Numbered from the stretch's first letter, positions 1 to 6,565 are shown. The stretch: DNA of 11,019 nt from an uncultured Collinsella sp. (GCA_900751695.1 CAADSS010000061.1:1-11019); one strand, 5' to 3'. The notes: generated from the letters alone by a model not told the origin. A program made the numbers and translations.

Positions 1-65
1 CCCTCGGCTGCTGAATACTCCCAAAAATGCACGCCGCATCCTACCCCAGGCACCCGCAGCAAGAA

Positions 66-251
66 GACGAATAGCCTCGACCTCCCTAATTACCGCAGGA
101 GGTCTCAGGGCTTACCCCCCCAAATCTTTCCGCAGGACGGAAGGACCCCGCCGCGCGAAGCGCGCAGCGGGGTCCTGACATGTCCGAGGACGATTTGGGA
201 GGTAAGCCCTGAGGCCTCCGATGGGGGCAGTTTCGGCCGAGGCTATTCGTC
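66..251. repeat. Large concentric imperfect palindrome downstream of the phosphofructokinase gene
   Basis: Three pairs of arms share one centre near 158.5-159. The outer pair is 66-79 and 238-251, a perfect 14-base match (GACGAATAGCCTCG and its complement). The middle pair is 98-126 and 192-219, about 28 bases with a few mismatches. The inner pair is the hairpin at 142-176. The stretches between outer and middle arms (80-97 and 220-237) do not match. The right outer arm contains the last two codons and stop of the phosphofructokinase gene, so the left arm is an inverted copy of a coding end. It may act as a terminator, as an inverted duplication, or as a repeat-family member; sequence alone cannot decide. 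Confidence 0.75.
142..176 (-). terminator. GC-rich hairpin, probable terminator of the phosphofructokinase gene
   Basis: Positions 142-157 pair with 161-176 around a three-base loop, with a single C/A mismatch in 15 further pairs. It lies about 65 bases past the stop codon of the minus-strand gene. No U-tract follows on either strand, so it would have to work as a GC-stem terminator or as an RNA 3' end stabiliser rather than as a classical intrinsic terminator. Confidence 0.55.
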
Positions 252-1322
252 GCCGAAGCTGATGCCCAACGCCTTGGCCTCGCGCACCAGGTCGCTCTGG
301 GGATCGACATACTTGAGCTTGCCGGCGACCTCCTCGAGCGGCATGTGGCACATCTTGCCGTCGCGCAGGGCGATCATGTAGCCAAACTCGCCGCGTAGGC
401 AGCCAAGTGCCGCCTCGACGCCGCACTGGGTCGCAAAGATGCGGTCCTGGGCGTCGGGCTGGCCGCCGCGTTGCGTGTGGCCGGGGATGGCGACGCGGGT
501 CTCGCGACCAGTCTTGGCTTCGATCTCCTTGGCGATGTCGTAGACAATCGAGGGGCTCGTACGCTCGGCGAGCTTCTTCTTGTACTCCTTCTTGGACAGC
601 GCCGCGTCCTCCTTGGAGATAGCGCCCTCGGCGACGGCTACAATCGTAAAGCGGCTGCCGGTCTCCATGCGATGCTCGATGGTCTTGATGACGTTATCCA
701 TGTCGTAGGGGATCTCGGGGATCAGGATGACGTCCGCACCGCCTGCGACGCCGGCGTACAGCGGGATCCAGCCAACCTTGTGGCCCATGATCTCGATGAC
801 AAACACGCGGCCGTGGCTCGACGCAGTGGTGTGGATGTCGTCGATGCACTTGGTGGCGACGTCGATGGCGCTTGTAAAGCCAAACGTCAGCTCGGTGCCC
901 CAGGTGTCGTTATCGATGGTCTTGGGCAGGGCGATAACGTTGAGGCCCTCTTCGCGCAGGCGGTTGGCGGTCTTGGTGGAGCCGTTACCGCCCAGCATAA
1001 ACAGGCAGTCGAGCTGCAGCTTATGATAGGTGTGGACCATTGCGGGTACCTTCTCGATGCCATCGGCCTCGGGAATATCCAGACGCTTGAACGGCGTGCG
1101 GCTCGTGCCCAGAATAGTGCCGCCGCGGGTGAGGATGCCGCTAAAATCGGCGGGCGTCATGACGCGGAACCTGCTGTAGATAAGGCCCTGGTATCCGTCC
1201 TCAAAACCGTAGATCTCGATAGGTTCTTCGCTATTGGTCATGAGCGTTTTGACGATGCCGCGCATGGTGGCGTTGAGCGCCTGGCAGTCGCCGCCACTAG
1301 TAAGAAGACCGATCCTAAGCAT
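243..1322 (-). CDS. pfkA: 6-phosphofructokinase, probably ATP-dependent (PfkA family, mixed-substrate clade)
   Basis: Phosphorylates fructose 6-phosphate to fructose 1,6-bisphosphate in the cytosol, the committing step of glycolysis. The 359 residues start with the family motif LTSGGD (7-12). GGNGS (111-115) is the phosphoryl-donor site, PKTIDND (133-139) holds the catalytic base Asp137, MGHKVGW is at 179-185 and GHTQRGG at 281-287 holds substrate-binding His282 and Arg285. Gly114, where PPi-dependent enzymes carry Asp, favours ATP. Lys134 is a feature of the PPi and mixed clade, where E. coli PfkA has Gly. Asn113 replaces the usual Asp, and His181 stands where E. coli has Arg162. The ATG start is preceded by GGAAGGA with a six-base spacer. 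The gene is monocistronic by appearance, with hairpins on both sides. Family assignment is secure; donor specificity is inferred. Confidence 0.95.
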   Translation of the reverse strand: MLRIGLLTSGGDCQALNATMRGIVKTLMTNSEEPIEIYGFEDGYQGLIYSRFRVMTPADFSGILTRGGTILGTSRTPFKRLDIPEADGIEKVPAMVHTYHKLQLDCLFMLGGNGSTKTANRLREEGLNVIALPKTIDNDTWGTELTFGFTSAIDVATKCIDDIHTTASSHGRVFVIEIMGHKVGWIPLYAGVAGGADVILIPEIPYDMDNVIKTIEHRMETGSRFTIVAVAEGAISKEDAALSKKEYKKKLAERTSPSIVYDIAKEIEAKTGRETRVAIPGHTQRGGQPDAQDRIFATQCGVEAALGCLRGEFGYMIALRDGKMCHMPLEEVAGKLKYVDPQSDLVREAKALGISFGDE

Positions 1323-1341
1323 GGTGAATCCTTCCGGGCAA

Positions 1342-1347
1342 GTTATA
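1342..1347 (-). promoter_or_regulatory. Candidate -10 box for the phosphofructokinase gene
   Basis: TATAAC on the minus strand lies 19 bases upstream of the ATG, just before the ribosome binding site. I see no convincing -35 at 16-18 bases upstream, where the sequence is part of a GC-rich hairpin, so this is only a weak candidate. Confidence 0.3.
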
Positions 1348-1360
1348 ACATGCGCATAAG

Positions 1361-1393
1361 TTTACCCCCGCACACTGTTGATGCGGGGGTAAA
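1361..1393 (-). terminator. Perfect 12-bp hairpin between the Ntn hydrolase and phosphofructokinase genes
   Basis: TTTACCCCCGCA (1361-1372) pairs perfectly with 1382-1393 across a nine-base loop. It sits about 70 bases past the stop codon of the minus-strand hydrolase and 39 bases before the phosphofructokinase start. The minus-strand tail after the stem (CTTATG) is not U-rich, so a terminator role is likely from position but not proven. It could alternatively be a leader structure of the downstream gene. Confidence 0.55.
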
Positions 1394-1462
1394 ACGTGTT
1401 AGCTCAAATGTATAGAAATGTAAGCAACGTCAGGCGAGCGTAAGGACGACGGTGCCAGCTCC

Positions 1463-2548
1463 TTACAGCGCGAAGGCGTCGACGTCGCCCCAGTGGCGGC
1501 GCAGTGTGATGGCGGCGGCGGGTTCGGTATTGTCAAAGACGACCGACCATTGCGTGTTGCTGGTGATGTCTTCCGGATTGGGTTCTTGCGCCGCAGCGCG
1601 TAGGGCCTTCCAAGCGACTGCCTCGTCCTGGGCACCGACATGGGCGTCAAGGACATCGGCGATTGCGACGGCGCGCTCTTTACCATGGCCCAGCTTGCCA
1701 TTCTTTTGATTGGGCAGCACTTCGTCGCCATAGCAGGCATAGAAGTTCGTAACCTGGCGTACGGGGGTCGCTTTGAAAGCGCGGTCCGGATCGCGCGGAT
1801 CCCACTCTACTACGCGCGCGTCACCGGCGGCGTCGTTGATAAAGAAGTGGTAATCGCGTCCTGCCATGGCGTGCATGTCGTAGGCGGAAAGCAGGTCGAC
1901 GGCTTCTTGCGTGGTGGCGGAACGGTCGAGCACCAGACGGATGGCGAGCGAGGTATTGATGACGGGGCGTTGCGTGTCCTGGTCACAGGGCTTGGAATCC
2001 AGAGTGAGTACGGCAATGGACACGCCGCATTCGTTAACACCGTCGAGCTGGGCAAACGGGCCCATGAGTGCGGCGGCGCGTCCGGCGAAGGAGTCAAGTG
2101 GAGTGTTATCGCCCAGGTTGTTAAGGGCGGCAAACCCGATGGAGGCATAGCCGCCGCGTGGGTGATTGCGCACCAGCAGCGCTGAGGTGTCGTCCTTAAA
2201 GTCGTAATTGCGACCGGTGCGCACGCGGCCTTCGGCATCTACGGCGGTAAAAGCGCTGCAGGCAAACTGGGGCGCCTGGACATGTACCGGCACACCGGGC
2301 AGCACCTGCGCCACCACGGCATCGATGTAGGCCTGGTCGTCGCGCACGCTAGCGGCGATGATGCGATCAAGATCGTAGTCGTAGGCGATGTCGATTGCGT
2401 ACAGGTCATAGCTATCCGCGTAGCCGGTCAAGCGTTTGAGCGACGCGGCGGACTTGATTTGCTTGTGATAAACGATACCGGTGGCAGCGGCAAGGCCGAC
2501 GGCGACTCCCGCGACACCGCAGGCGATGGCAATGTTACGTGGCTTCAT
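1463..2548 (-). CDS. Membrane-anchored linear amide C-N hydrolase (choloylglycine hydrolase-type Ntn fold)
   Basis: The 361-residue protein begins with a basic tip and one hydrophobic segment (about 6-27) that should act as a signal anchor, placing the catalytic part outside the membrane. Residues 97-117 match the Ntn cysteine-hydrolase start: Cys97, Arg113 and Asp116 have exactly the spacing of Cys2, Arg18 and Asp21 in bile salt hydrolases and penicillin V acylases. NECG at 172-175 and QWSVVFD at 333-339 are further family-like stretches. Such enzymes cleave a linear amide using an N-terminal cysteine, so autocleavage before Cys97 after FA is expected. The 96-residue leader is much longer than in cytosolic bile salt hydrolases, which begin at Met-Cys. 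The substrate is unknown: bile salt, acyl-homoserine lactone, penicillin V or an N-acyl amino acid. Start: ATG with AGAGGAG five bases upstream. Confidence 0.85.
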   Translation of the reverse strand: MKPRNIAIACGVAGVAVGLAAATGIVYHKQIKSAASLKRLTGYADSYDLYAIDIAYDYDLDRIIAASVRDDQAYIDAVVAQVLPGVPVHVQAPQFACSAFTAVDAEGRVRTGRNYDFKDDTSALLVRNHPRGGYASIGFAALNNLGDNTPLDSFAGRAAALMGPFAQLDGVNECGVSIAVLTLDSKPCDQDTQRPVINTSLAIRLVLDRSATTQEAVDLLSAYDMHAMAGRDYHFFINDAAGDARVVEWDPRDPDRAFKATPVRQVTNFYACYGDEVLPNQKNGKLGHGKERAVAIADVLDAHVGAQDEAVAWKALRAAAQEPNPEDITSNTQWSVVFDNTEPAAAITLRRHWGDVDAFAL

Positions 2549-2709
2549 GACGGCTCCTCTCGTCCTGTTAGCGTAATTGTCGCAAAAGGAGCGTGGGCAT
2601 GATGGCTCAACTTGGTGAGCGGCGCGGGATTAAACATGGAATGAAGAGTGCGGCGCTGGCGTGGCGGGGTATGCTGGAGGGGACCATCAACCCAGCGAAA
2701 GGGGAGAGC

Positions 2710-4095
2710 ATGACGGATCAGGAAACGCCCGAGCGCGCGCATGTGACGGCCGACGATATCGAGGCCGCCAACGATCTTATCGACTTTATCGAGGCGTGCC
2801 CCAGCATGTTCCATACGGCGGCGACCATTATGGCCGAGCTCGACGAGGCAGGCTTTACCTACCTGCCCGAGAACGCGGCGTGGGACATCGAGCCGGGCGG
2901 GCGTTATTACACGCAGCGCAACACCTCGAGCGTTGTTGCCTTTAAGGTGGGCGAGGACCTGGCCGCGACGTGGGGCGAGGACGGCGTTGCCGGTGACTAT
3001 CATTTTCAGCTCACGGCGTCGCACAGCGATTCGCCGACGTTTAAGGTCAAGGCTGTGCCCGAGCTTGACGGCGCGGGCGAAACGCTGCGCCTGAACACCG
3101 AGGCCTACGGCGGTATGATCGACTACACCTGGTTCGATCGCCCGCTGGCGCTCGCGGGTCGCGTACTGGTGCGCGAGGGCGACCGTATTGAGAGCCGTCT
3201 GCTTGCCACCGAGCGCGAGGTCGCTATTATCCCGAGCCTTGCCATCCACATGAACCGCGGCGTTAACGAGGGCTTTGCTCCCAACCGAGCCGTTGACCTG
3301 TGTCCGCTCATCAGCGCCGGCGAGCTTAAGCAGGGTGACTTCGATGCCCTGATCGCCGACGAACTGGATGTTGAGCCCGAGCAGATCCTGGGTCACGACC
3401 TGTTCCTGGTCAATCGTCAGGACGCGCGCATCTGGGGCTGGGCCGACGAGTTTATCTCGACGCCCAAGCTTGACGACCTGGCCTGCGCCTACACCTCGCT
3501 ACAGGCATTTTTGGGCGCCGAGAACGCGCACGACGTCTCGGTTTTCTGCTGCTTTGATAACGAGGAGGTTGGCTCCGAGACCAAGCAGGGCGCCATGTCG
3601 ACCTTCTTGGCCGACGCGCTGCGCCGCATCAACGGATCGCTGGGCTTTGACGACGAGTCGTACCATCGCGCCCTTGCCGCCTCGATGCTCGTGAGCTGCG
3701 ACAACGCGCATGCCGTGCATCCCAACCATGCCGAGAAGTGCGATGCGCGCAACCAGGTTGTGCTCAACGGCGGCGTCGTCATCAAGGAAGCTGCCAACCA
3801 GCACTACTGCACCGATGCCTTTAGCCGCGCGGTGTTCCAGGCCATCTGCGATGACGCCGACGTGCCCACGCAGGCCTTCGCCAACAAGAGCGATATGGCG
3901 GGCGGCTCCACGCTCGGCAACCTGTCGAACATGCAGGCGAGCATGCACGCCGTGGACGTGGGCCTGCCGCAGCTGGCCATGCACTCGAGCTACGAGACCG
4001 GCGGCGTGCGCGACGTGATGTACGCCATCCGCGCCCTCACGGCCTTCTACGAGCGCAACCTAACCATCAACGGAGCCGAAAGCGTGGGGCTGTAA
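2710..4095 (+). CDS. apeB: M18 family zinc aminopeptidase
   Basis: Removes N-terminal residues from peptides, with acidic residues preferred in characterised relatives; cytosolic, with a two-zinc site. Counting from this start (461 residues), the predicted metal ligands are His105 in ASHSD, Asp255 in KLDD, Glu285/286 in FDNEEVGS, Asp331 in DNAHA and His425 in AMHSS. NKSDMAGGSTLGN (392-404) and GGVRD (431-435) are also typical. There is no signal peptide. The frame is open further upstream to ATG 2599 (or GTG 2593), which has a very good AAAAGGAG at seven bases, whereas ATG 2710 has AAAGGGGAG at a tighter distance. I prefer 2710 because family similarity begins right after it and because only 50 bases would otherwise separate two divergent genes. 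Family certain, start about 60 percent. Confidence 0.92.
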   Translation: MTDQETPERAHVTADDIEAANDLIDFIEACPSMFHTAATIMAELDEAGFTYLPENAAWDIEPGGRYYTQRNTSSVVAFKVGEDLAATWGEDGVAGDYHFQLTASHSDSPTFKVKAVPELDGAGETLRLNTEAYGGMIDYTWFDRPLALAGRVLVREGDRIESRLLATEREVAIIPSLAIHMNRGVNEGFAPNRAVDLCPLISAGELKQGDFDALIADELDVEPEQILGHDLFLVNRQDARIWGWADEFISTPKLDDLACAYTSLQAFLGAENAHDVSVFCCFDNEEVGSETKQGAMSTFLADALRRINGSLGFDDESYHRALAASMLVSCDNAHAVHPNHAEKCDARNQVVLNGGVVIKEAANQHYCTDAFSRAVFQAICDDADVPTQAFANKSDMAGGSTLGNLSNMQASMHAVDVGLPQLAMHSSYETGGVRDVMYAIRALTAFYERNLTINGAESVGL

Positions 4096-4278
4096 ATGCA
4101 GGCCGAAGACATGAAGGCCGAGCGCAAGATTGAGCTTATCGATCAGGGTTCGCAGCTGTTCGCCACTGCTTGCCGCGATTCAGGGGTCGACGTGTCCAAG
4201 GCGCGACCAACGAGCGATGAAGAACTCAAGCGTAACGCCTATTCGGACCGCTACGACGAGGAGACGGACTGGCTCTAA
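4096..4278 (+). CDS. Small acidic protein translationally coupled to the M18 aminopeptidase
   Basis: Sixty residues, not recognised as a named family. Its ATG directly abuts the TAA stop of the aminopeptidase (TAAATG), with GGGG six bases before the start inside the upstream gene, which is the layout of termination-reinitiation coupling. The sequence is charged and soluble: a lysine/glutamate-rich N-terminus, a possible amphipathic helix around residues 8-28, and an acidic, tyrosine-containing tail ending DEETDWL. There is no membrane segment or signal peptide. A second ATG at 4111 would give 55 residues. It could be a small partner of the peptidase or a conserved hypothetical protein. Codon use resembles its neighbours. 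Real-gene status rests on the tight coupling; function is unknown. Confidence 0.65.
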   Translation: MQAEDMKAERKIELIDQGSQLFATACRDSGVDVSKARPTSDEELKRNAYSDRYDEETDWL

Positions 4279-4307
4279 TAAGCGGAGCGTCGAAAACACT
4301 AGGTGTA

Positions 4308-4342
4308 TGTCTGAGATCACTTTGGCGAGAGTGTCGCAGACA
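4308..4342 (+). other. Imperfect hairpin after the small ORF
   Basis: TGTCTG (4308-4313) pairs with CAGACA (4337-4342), and CACT (4318-4321) with AGTG (4330-4333), around nearly the same centre. It starts 30 bases after the stop codon of the 60-residue ORF. No U-tract follows, so it is only a weak terminator or RNA-end candidate. The rest of 4343-4424 shows no gene or signal that I can support. Confidence 0.3.
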
Positions 4343-4424
4343 GAACTACCGGTATGGCGCAAGCCAACTTGACCCCATTGCACCAAAAAGGAAACGCCGC
4401 AGGTTGAGCAAAAGTCAGCGAGAG

Positions 4425-4517
4425 CCCGCCGTTTGAGCCAATGTGCCGTGAAATGAAAAGGCGCTGACCTTCTGGTCGCGCCTTTGAAATTGAACGGCAG
4501 ATTGGCCAAACGGCGGG
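4425..4517. terminator. Nested palindrome, probable bidirectional terminator between convergent genes
   Basis: The inner hairpin is 4457-4469 with 4474-4485: 12 pairs, one bulged T and a TTCT loop. The outer arms are 4425-4435 and 4507-4517 (CCCGCCGTTTG, perfect), continued by GCCAAT and TGCCGT matches with one bulge and one mismatch. Inner and outer arms share the centre 4471. On the minus strand the inner stem is followed by TTTTCATTTC, a fair U-rich tail for the dehydrogenase transcript. On the plus strand only TTT follows, for the aminopeptidase transcript. Confidence 0.6.
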
Positions 4518-4531
4518 TTCGCAGCGTCGAG

Positions 4532-4563
4532 GGGTTCCGGCGTTTGGTAAAACGCCGGAACCC
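4532..4563 (-). terminator. Perfect 14-bp hairpin at the stop codon of the dehydrogenase gene
   Basis: Positions 4532-4545 pair without mismatch with 4550-4563 around a GGTA loop. The stem overlaps the last base of the minus-strand TAG stop codon. No U-tract follows on the minus strand (CCTCGACG), so the U-tailed hairpin at 4457-4485 may do the actual termination, with this one acting as a first block or 3' end stabiliser. Confidence 0.6.
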
Positions 4564-5498
4564 TAATGCTCGATCCAGCAGCGAAGCGTCTCGCCGGCCT
4601 GCAGGTGACGCAGATTCTCCGCGGCGATGTCGACCACGTTATTGAGCGTGGCTGCCAGGTGGAACCAACCGGAGACGTGCGGCGTGATGAGCATGTTAGG
4701 CGCATCCCACAACGGGCTTGTCTCAGGCAGCGGCTCGGGGTCGGTGACGTCGACCGCGGCGCCGGCAAGGTGTCCGGACTCAAGAGCGGCAACCAGATCG
4801 TCGGCAACAACAAGGTCACCGCGGCCGCCATTGGCAAAGAAGGCGCCCGGCTTCATCGTGGCAAAGAACTCGGCGTTTGCCAGGCCGCGGGTCTCGGGTG
4901 TGCTCGGCATAAAGGACGCGACGACGTCTGCCTCGGCCAGGCGCTCGGGCAGGGCGTCCATGCCGTCCATGTCCTCAAACACAATGGGGTAGACGAGCGG
5001 ATGGCGCTTGATGCCGCGGACGTGTGCGCCCATGCTGCGGCAGAGCGTGGCGAAGTGGCCGCCGATATCGCCCGCGCCCAGCACCAGCACATTGGCGTTT
5101 TTGAGCGAGGTGACCGGCCCCAAATCCTCCCAGCGATGCTCACGCTGCAAGTCGTGATAGCCGGGCAGGCGCTTCACCAAGGAAAGGACCATGGCAAACA
5201 TGTGCTCGCTCACGGCCTGGCCGTAGGCGCCGATTGAGCAAGACAGCTTGGCTTCAGCCGGCACGGTGCCGGCGGCGAGGTAGTCGTCATAGCCCGCGGT
5301 CTGCAGTTGCAACAGCTGGAGGTGCTCGCATGCCGTGAGCATGTCGGGGCCGATGTTGCCCAAGATCACGTCGGCATCGGCGACCTGCTCGCGCGTGGCG
5401 GCGTCGGAGCTCGTGTAGATAAAGTCCTCGCCCGGAGCGCTCGACTCAAGAATTGCGCGATGGCGGTCGTTGACAGGCAGCAAAACCAGGATGTTCAC
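4563..5498 (-). CDS. D-isomer-specific 2-hydroxyacid dehydrogenase, NAD-dependent
   Basis: Predicted to interconvert a 2-keto acid and a D-2-hydroxyacid with NAD(H) in the cytosol. The 311 residues show the two-domain family plan. The Rossmann motif GAGDIG is at 141-146. The catalytic triad is Arg226 in NGGRGD, Glu255 in DPEPLPE and His274 in TPHVSG. The 29-residue gap between Arg and Glu equals that in E. coli SerA, and the 19-residue gap from Glu to His is typical. Length fits the short members that lack the ACT domain of phosphoglycerate dehydrogenase. The exact substrate (lactate, glyoxylate, hydroxypyruvate or branched-chain keto acids) cannot be read from the sequence. The start codon is GTG with GAGAGGA six bases upstream. 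It lies between terminators, so it is probably monocistronic. Confidence 0.92.
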   Translation of the reverse strand: MNILVLLPVNDRHRAILESSAPGEDFIYTSSDAATREQVADADVILGNIGPDMLTACEHLQLLQLQTAGYDDYLAAGTVPAEAKLSCSIGAYGQAVSEHMFAMVLSLVKRLPGYHDLQREHRWEDLGPVTSLKNANVLVLGAGDIGGHFATLCRSMGAHVRGIKRHPLVYPIVFEDMDGMDALPERLAEADVVASFMPSTPETRGLANAEFFATMKPGAFFANGGRGDLVVADDLVAALESGHLAGAAVDVTDPEPLPETSPLWDAPNMLITPHVSGWFHLAATLNNVVDIAAENLRHLQAGETLRCWIEH

Positions 5499-5516
5499 AA
5501 GCAGTCCTCTCCGCTC

Positions 5517-5554
5517 AACCTGCCAAAAAGGGACAGGTTTATTTTTGGCAGGTT
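5517..5554 (-). promoter_or_regulatory. Leader hairpin with a mutually exclusive alternative, next to the dehydrogenase ribosome binding site
   Basis: AACCTGCCAAAAA (5517-5529) pairs perfectly with 5542-5554. The first six bases (5517-5522) can instead pair with CAGGTT at 5534-5539. In the minus-strand RNA the stem ends only a few bases before the GAGAGGA ribosome binding site of the dehydrogenase. Two competing pairings near a ribosome binding site resemble an attenuator or translational switch, but the role is inferred. It could also be a dispersed intergenic repeat. Confidence 0.45.
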
Positions 5555-5571
5555 TTATCAGGCAAAACGCT

Positions 5572-5616
5572 AAAAAACGCCGGATGCAAGACGAACGTGC
5601 CCGTCAGCATCCGGCG
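5572..5616 (-). terminator. Rho-independent terminator of the methionine aminopeptidase gene
   Basis: CGCCGGATGC (5578-5587) pairs perfectly with 5607-5616, and a further four pairs form inside the loop (5590-5593 with 5602-5605). On the minus strand the stem is followed directly by six T residues and then AGCGTTTT. It starts 10 bases past the TAG stop codon. This is the clearest intrinsic terminator in the window. Confidence 0.88.
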
Positions 5617-5625
5617 CATCTACGG

Positions 5626-6513
5626 CTACCAGCTCAGCAGCTCGTAGCCATCCTCGGTCACCACGAGCTGTACCTCGCACTGGGCCGAATCGCTGCCGTC
5701 CTTGGTGCGCACGCACCAACCGTCGCCCTTGCTGATCTTGATGTCGGGCGCTCCGGCGTTGACCATGGGCTCGATGGTAAAGACCATGCCCGGAGCCATG
5801 ATGGTGTCCACATCGGGCGCCTCGGTGGTAAAGCCCACAAACGGGTCCTCATGGAACTCCTTGCCAATACCGTGTCCGCCGTACTCGCGCACCACGCTAA
5901 AGCCGGCGTCCTCGACCGTCTTTTGCACGGCCTCGGCCATCACGGACAACGGCAGCCACGGCTTGACGGCGGCCAGACCCGCCTCCACGCTGGCACGGGT
6001 GACCTCGACCAGGCGCCGGCGCTCGGCCGAGACCTCGCCGATGCAGAACATGCGGCTCGAGTCGCTAAAGTAGCCGTCCAAGATCGTGGAGCAGTCCACG
6101 TTGATGATGTCGCCCTCGTGCAACACGTCCGTATCGCAGGGGATGCCGTGGCAGACCACATCGTTGATCGAGGTGCACACGCTCTTGGGATAGCCCTCGT
6201 AGTTGAGGTCGGCCGGCGTGCCACCGTGCTCGACGGTGTAGTCGTAGATCATCTGGTCGATCTGGTTGGTGGTCATGCCCGCGGCGATGTGCTCGCCTAC
6301 GTAGTCGAGCACGCCCACGTTGATGTCGGCGGAGCGCTTGATGCCCTCGATATCGGCGGGCGTCTTGTAGAGCGTGCGGGGCAGAACCTCCCAGCCCTCT
6401 TCCCACAGGCGCTCGAGGCGCTCATCGAAGGCGCTATGGCATTTCTTGTATTTCTTGCCGCTGCCGCACCAGCAAGCGTCGTTGCGTCCGGGTACGGGTC
6501 CTTTGTCATACAT
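5626..6513 (-). CDS. map: Type I methionine aminopeptidase with N-terminal SEC-C zinc motif
   Basis: Removes the initiator methionine from nascent proteins at the ribosome. The 295-residue protein opens with a SEC-C motif: Cys14, Cys16, Cys25 and His26 (CWC, then CH), as at the C-terminus of SecA, where it binds zinc. The catalytic domain follows from about residue 48. All expected metal and catalytic residues are present: His122 in CHGIP, Asp140 in NVDCS, Asp151 in YFSDSS, His214 in GHGIG, His221 in FHEDP, Glu248 in IEPM and Glu280 in QCEVQ. The SEC-C variant is known in several Gram-positive lineages and probably aids ribosome or protein contact. Start: ATG with GAAAGGAA eight bases upstream. 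It has its own candidate -10 box and a strong terminator, so it is likely a single-gene unit. Confidence 0.96.
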   Translation of the reverse strand: MYDKGPVPGRNDACWCGSGKKYKKCHSAFDERLERLWEEGWEVLPRTLYKTPADIEGIKRSADINVGVLDYVGEHIAAGMTTNQIDQMIYDYTVEHGGTPADLNYEGYPKSVCTSINDVVCHGIPCDTDVLHEGDIINVDCSTILDGYFSDSSRMFCIGEVSAERRRLVEVTRASVEAGLAAVKPWLPLSVMAEAVQKTVEDAGFSVVREYGGHGIGKEFHEDPFVGFTTEAPDVDTIMAPGMVFTIEPMVNAGAPDIKISKGDGWCVRTKDGSDSAQCEVQLVVTEDGYELLSW

Positions 6514-6538
6514 GGCTAACTTCCTTTCATCCGCAGCT

Positions 6539-6544
6539 AGTATA
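6539..6544 (-). promoter_or_regulatory. Candidate -10 box of the methionine aminopeptidase gene
   Basis: TATACT on the minus strand, 25 bases before the ATG, matches the sigma-70 -10 consensus at five of six positions and would give a leader of about 20 bases carrying the ribosome binding site. The -35 region is not convincing. The box lies inside the outer arm of the palindrome. Confidence 0.42.
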
Positions 6545-6565
6545 GCCCACCCATGCGTCCATAAA

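Noticed and set aside
27..74. 15-codon plus-strand frame ending in the same Asp-Glu-stop as the phosphofructokinase gene
   Set aside because: The shared ending is explained by the inverted repeat; there is no ribosome binding site and no similarity further upstream.
66..251. A MITE or insertion-sequence remnant
   Set aside because: No transposase fragment, no clear target-site duplication, and the outer arm is part of a gene; a repeat-family search would be needed.
471..1415. Long plus-strand open frame (314 codons)
   Set aside because: It is the antisense shadow of the phosphofructokinase gene, whose protein has all family motifs; this frame encodes no recognisable domain.
1463..2548. Calling this gene a bile salt hydrolase (bsh)
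   Set aside because: The core spacing fits the superfamily, but the anchor and the long segment before the cysteine differ from true bile salt hydrolases; substrate cannot be assigned.
2545..3396. Minus-strand open frame (283 codons) opposite the M18 gene
   Set aside because: Antisense of a gene with a full set of zinc ligands; no start signal or domain of its own.
4307..4372. 21-codon ORF with a weak AGGTGT upstream
   Set aside because: It overlaps the 4308-4342 hairpin, has a poor ribosome binding site and no recognised similarity; too little to call.
5470..6519. Plus-strand open frame (349 codons) opposite the methionine aminopeptidase
   Set aside because: A shadow frame common in high-GC coding DNA, rich in His, Ala, Gly and Val with no motif; it also runs through the terminator at 5572-5616.
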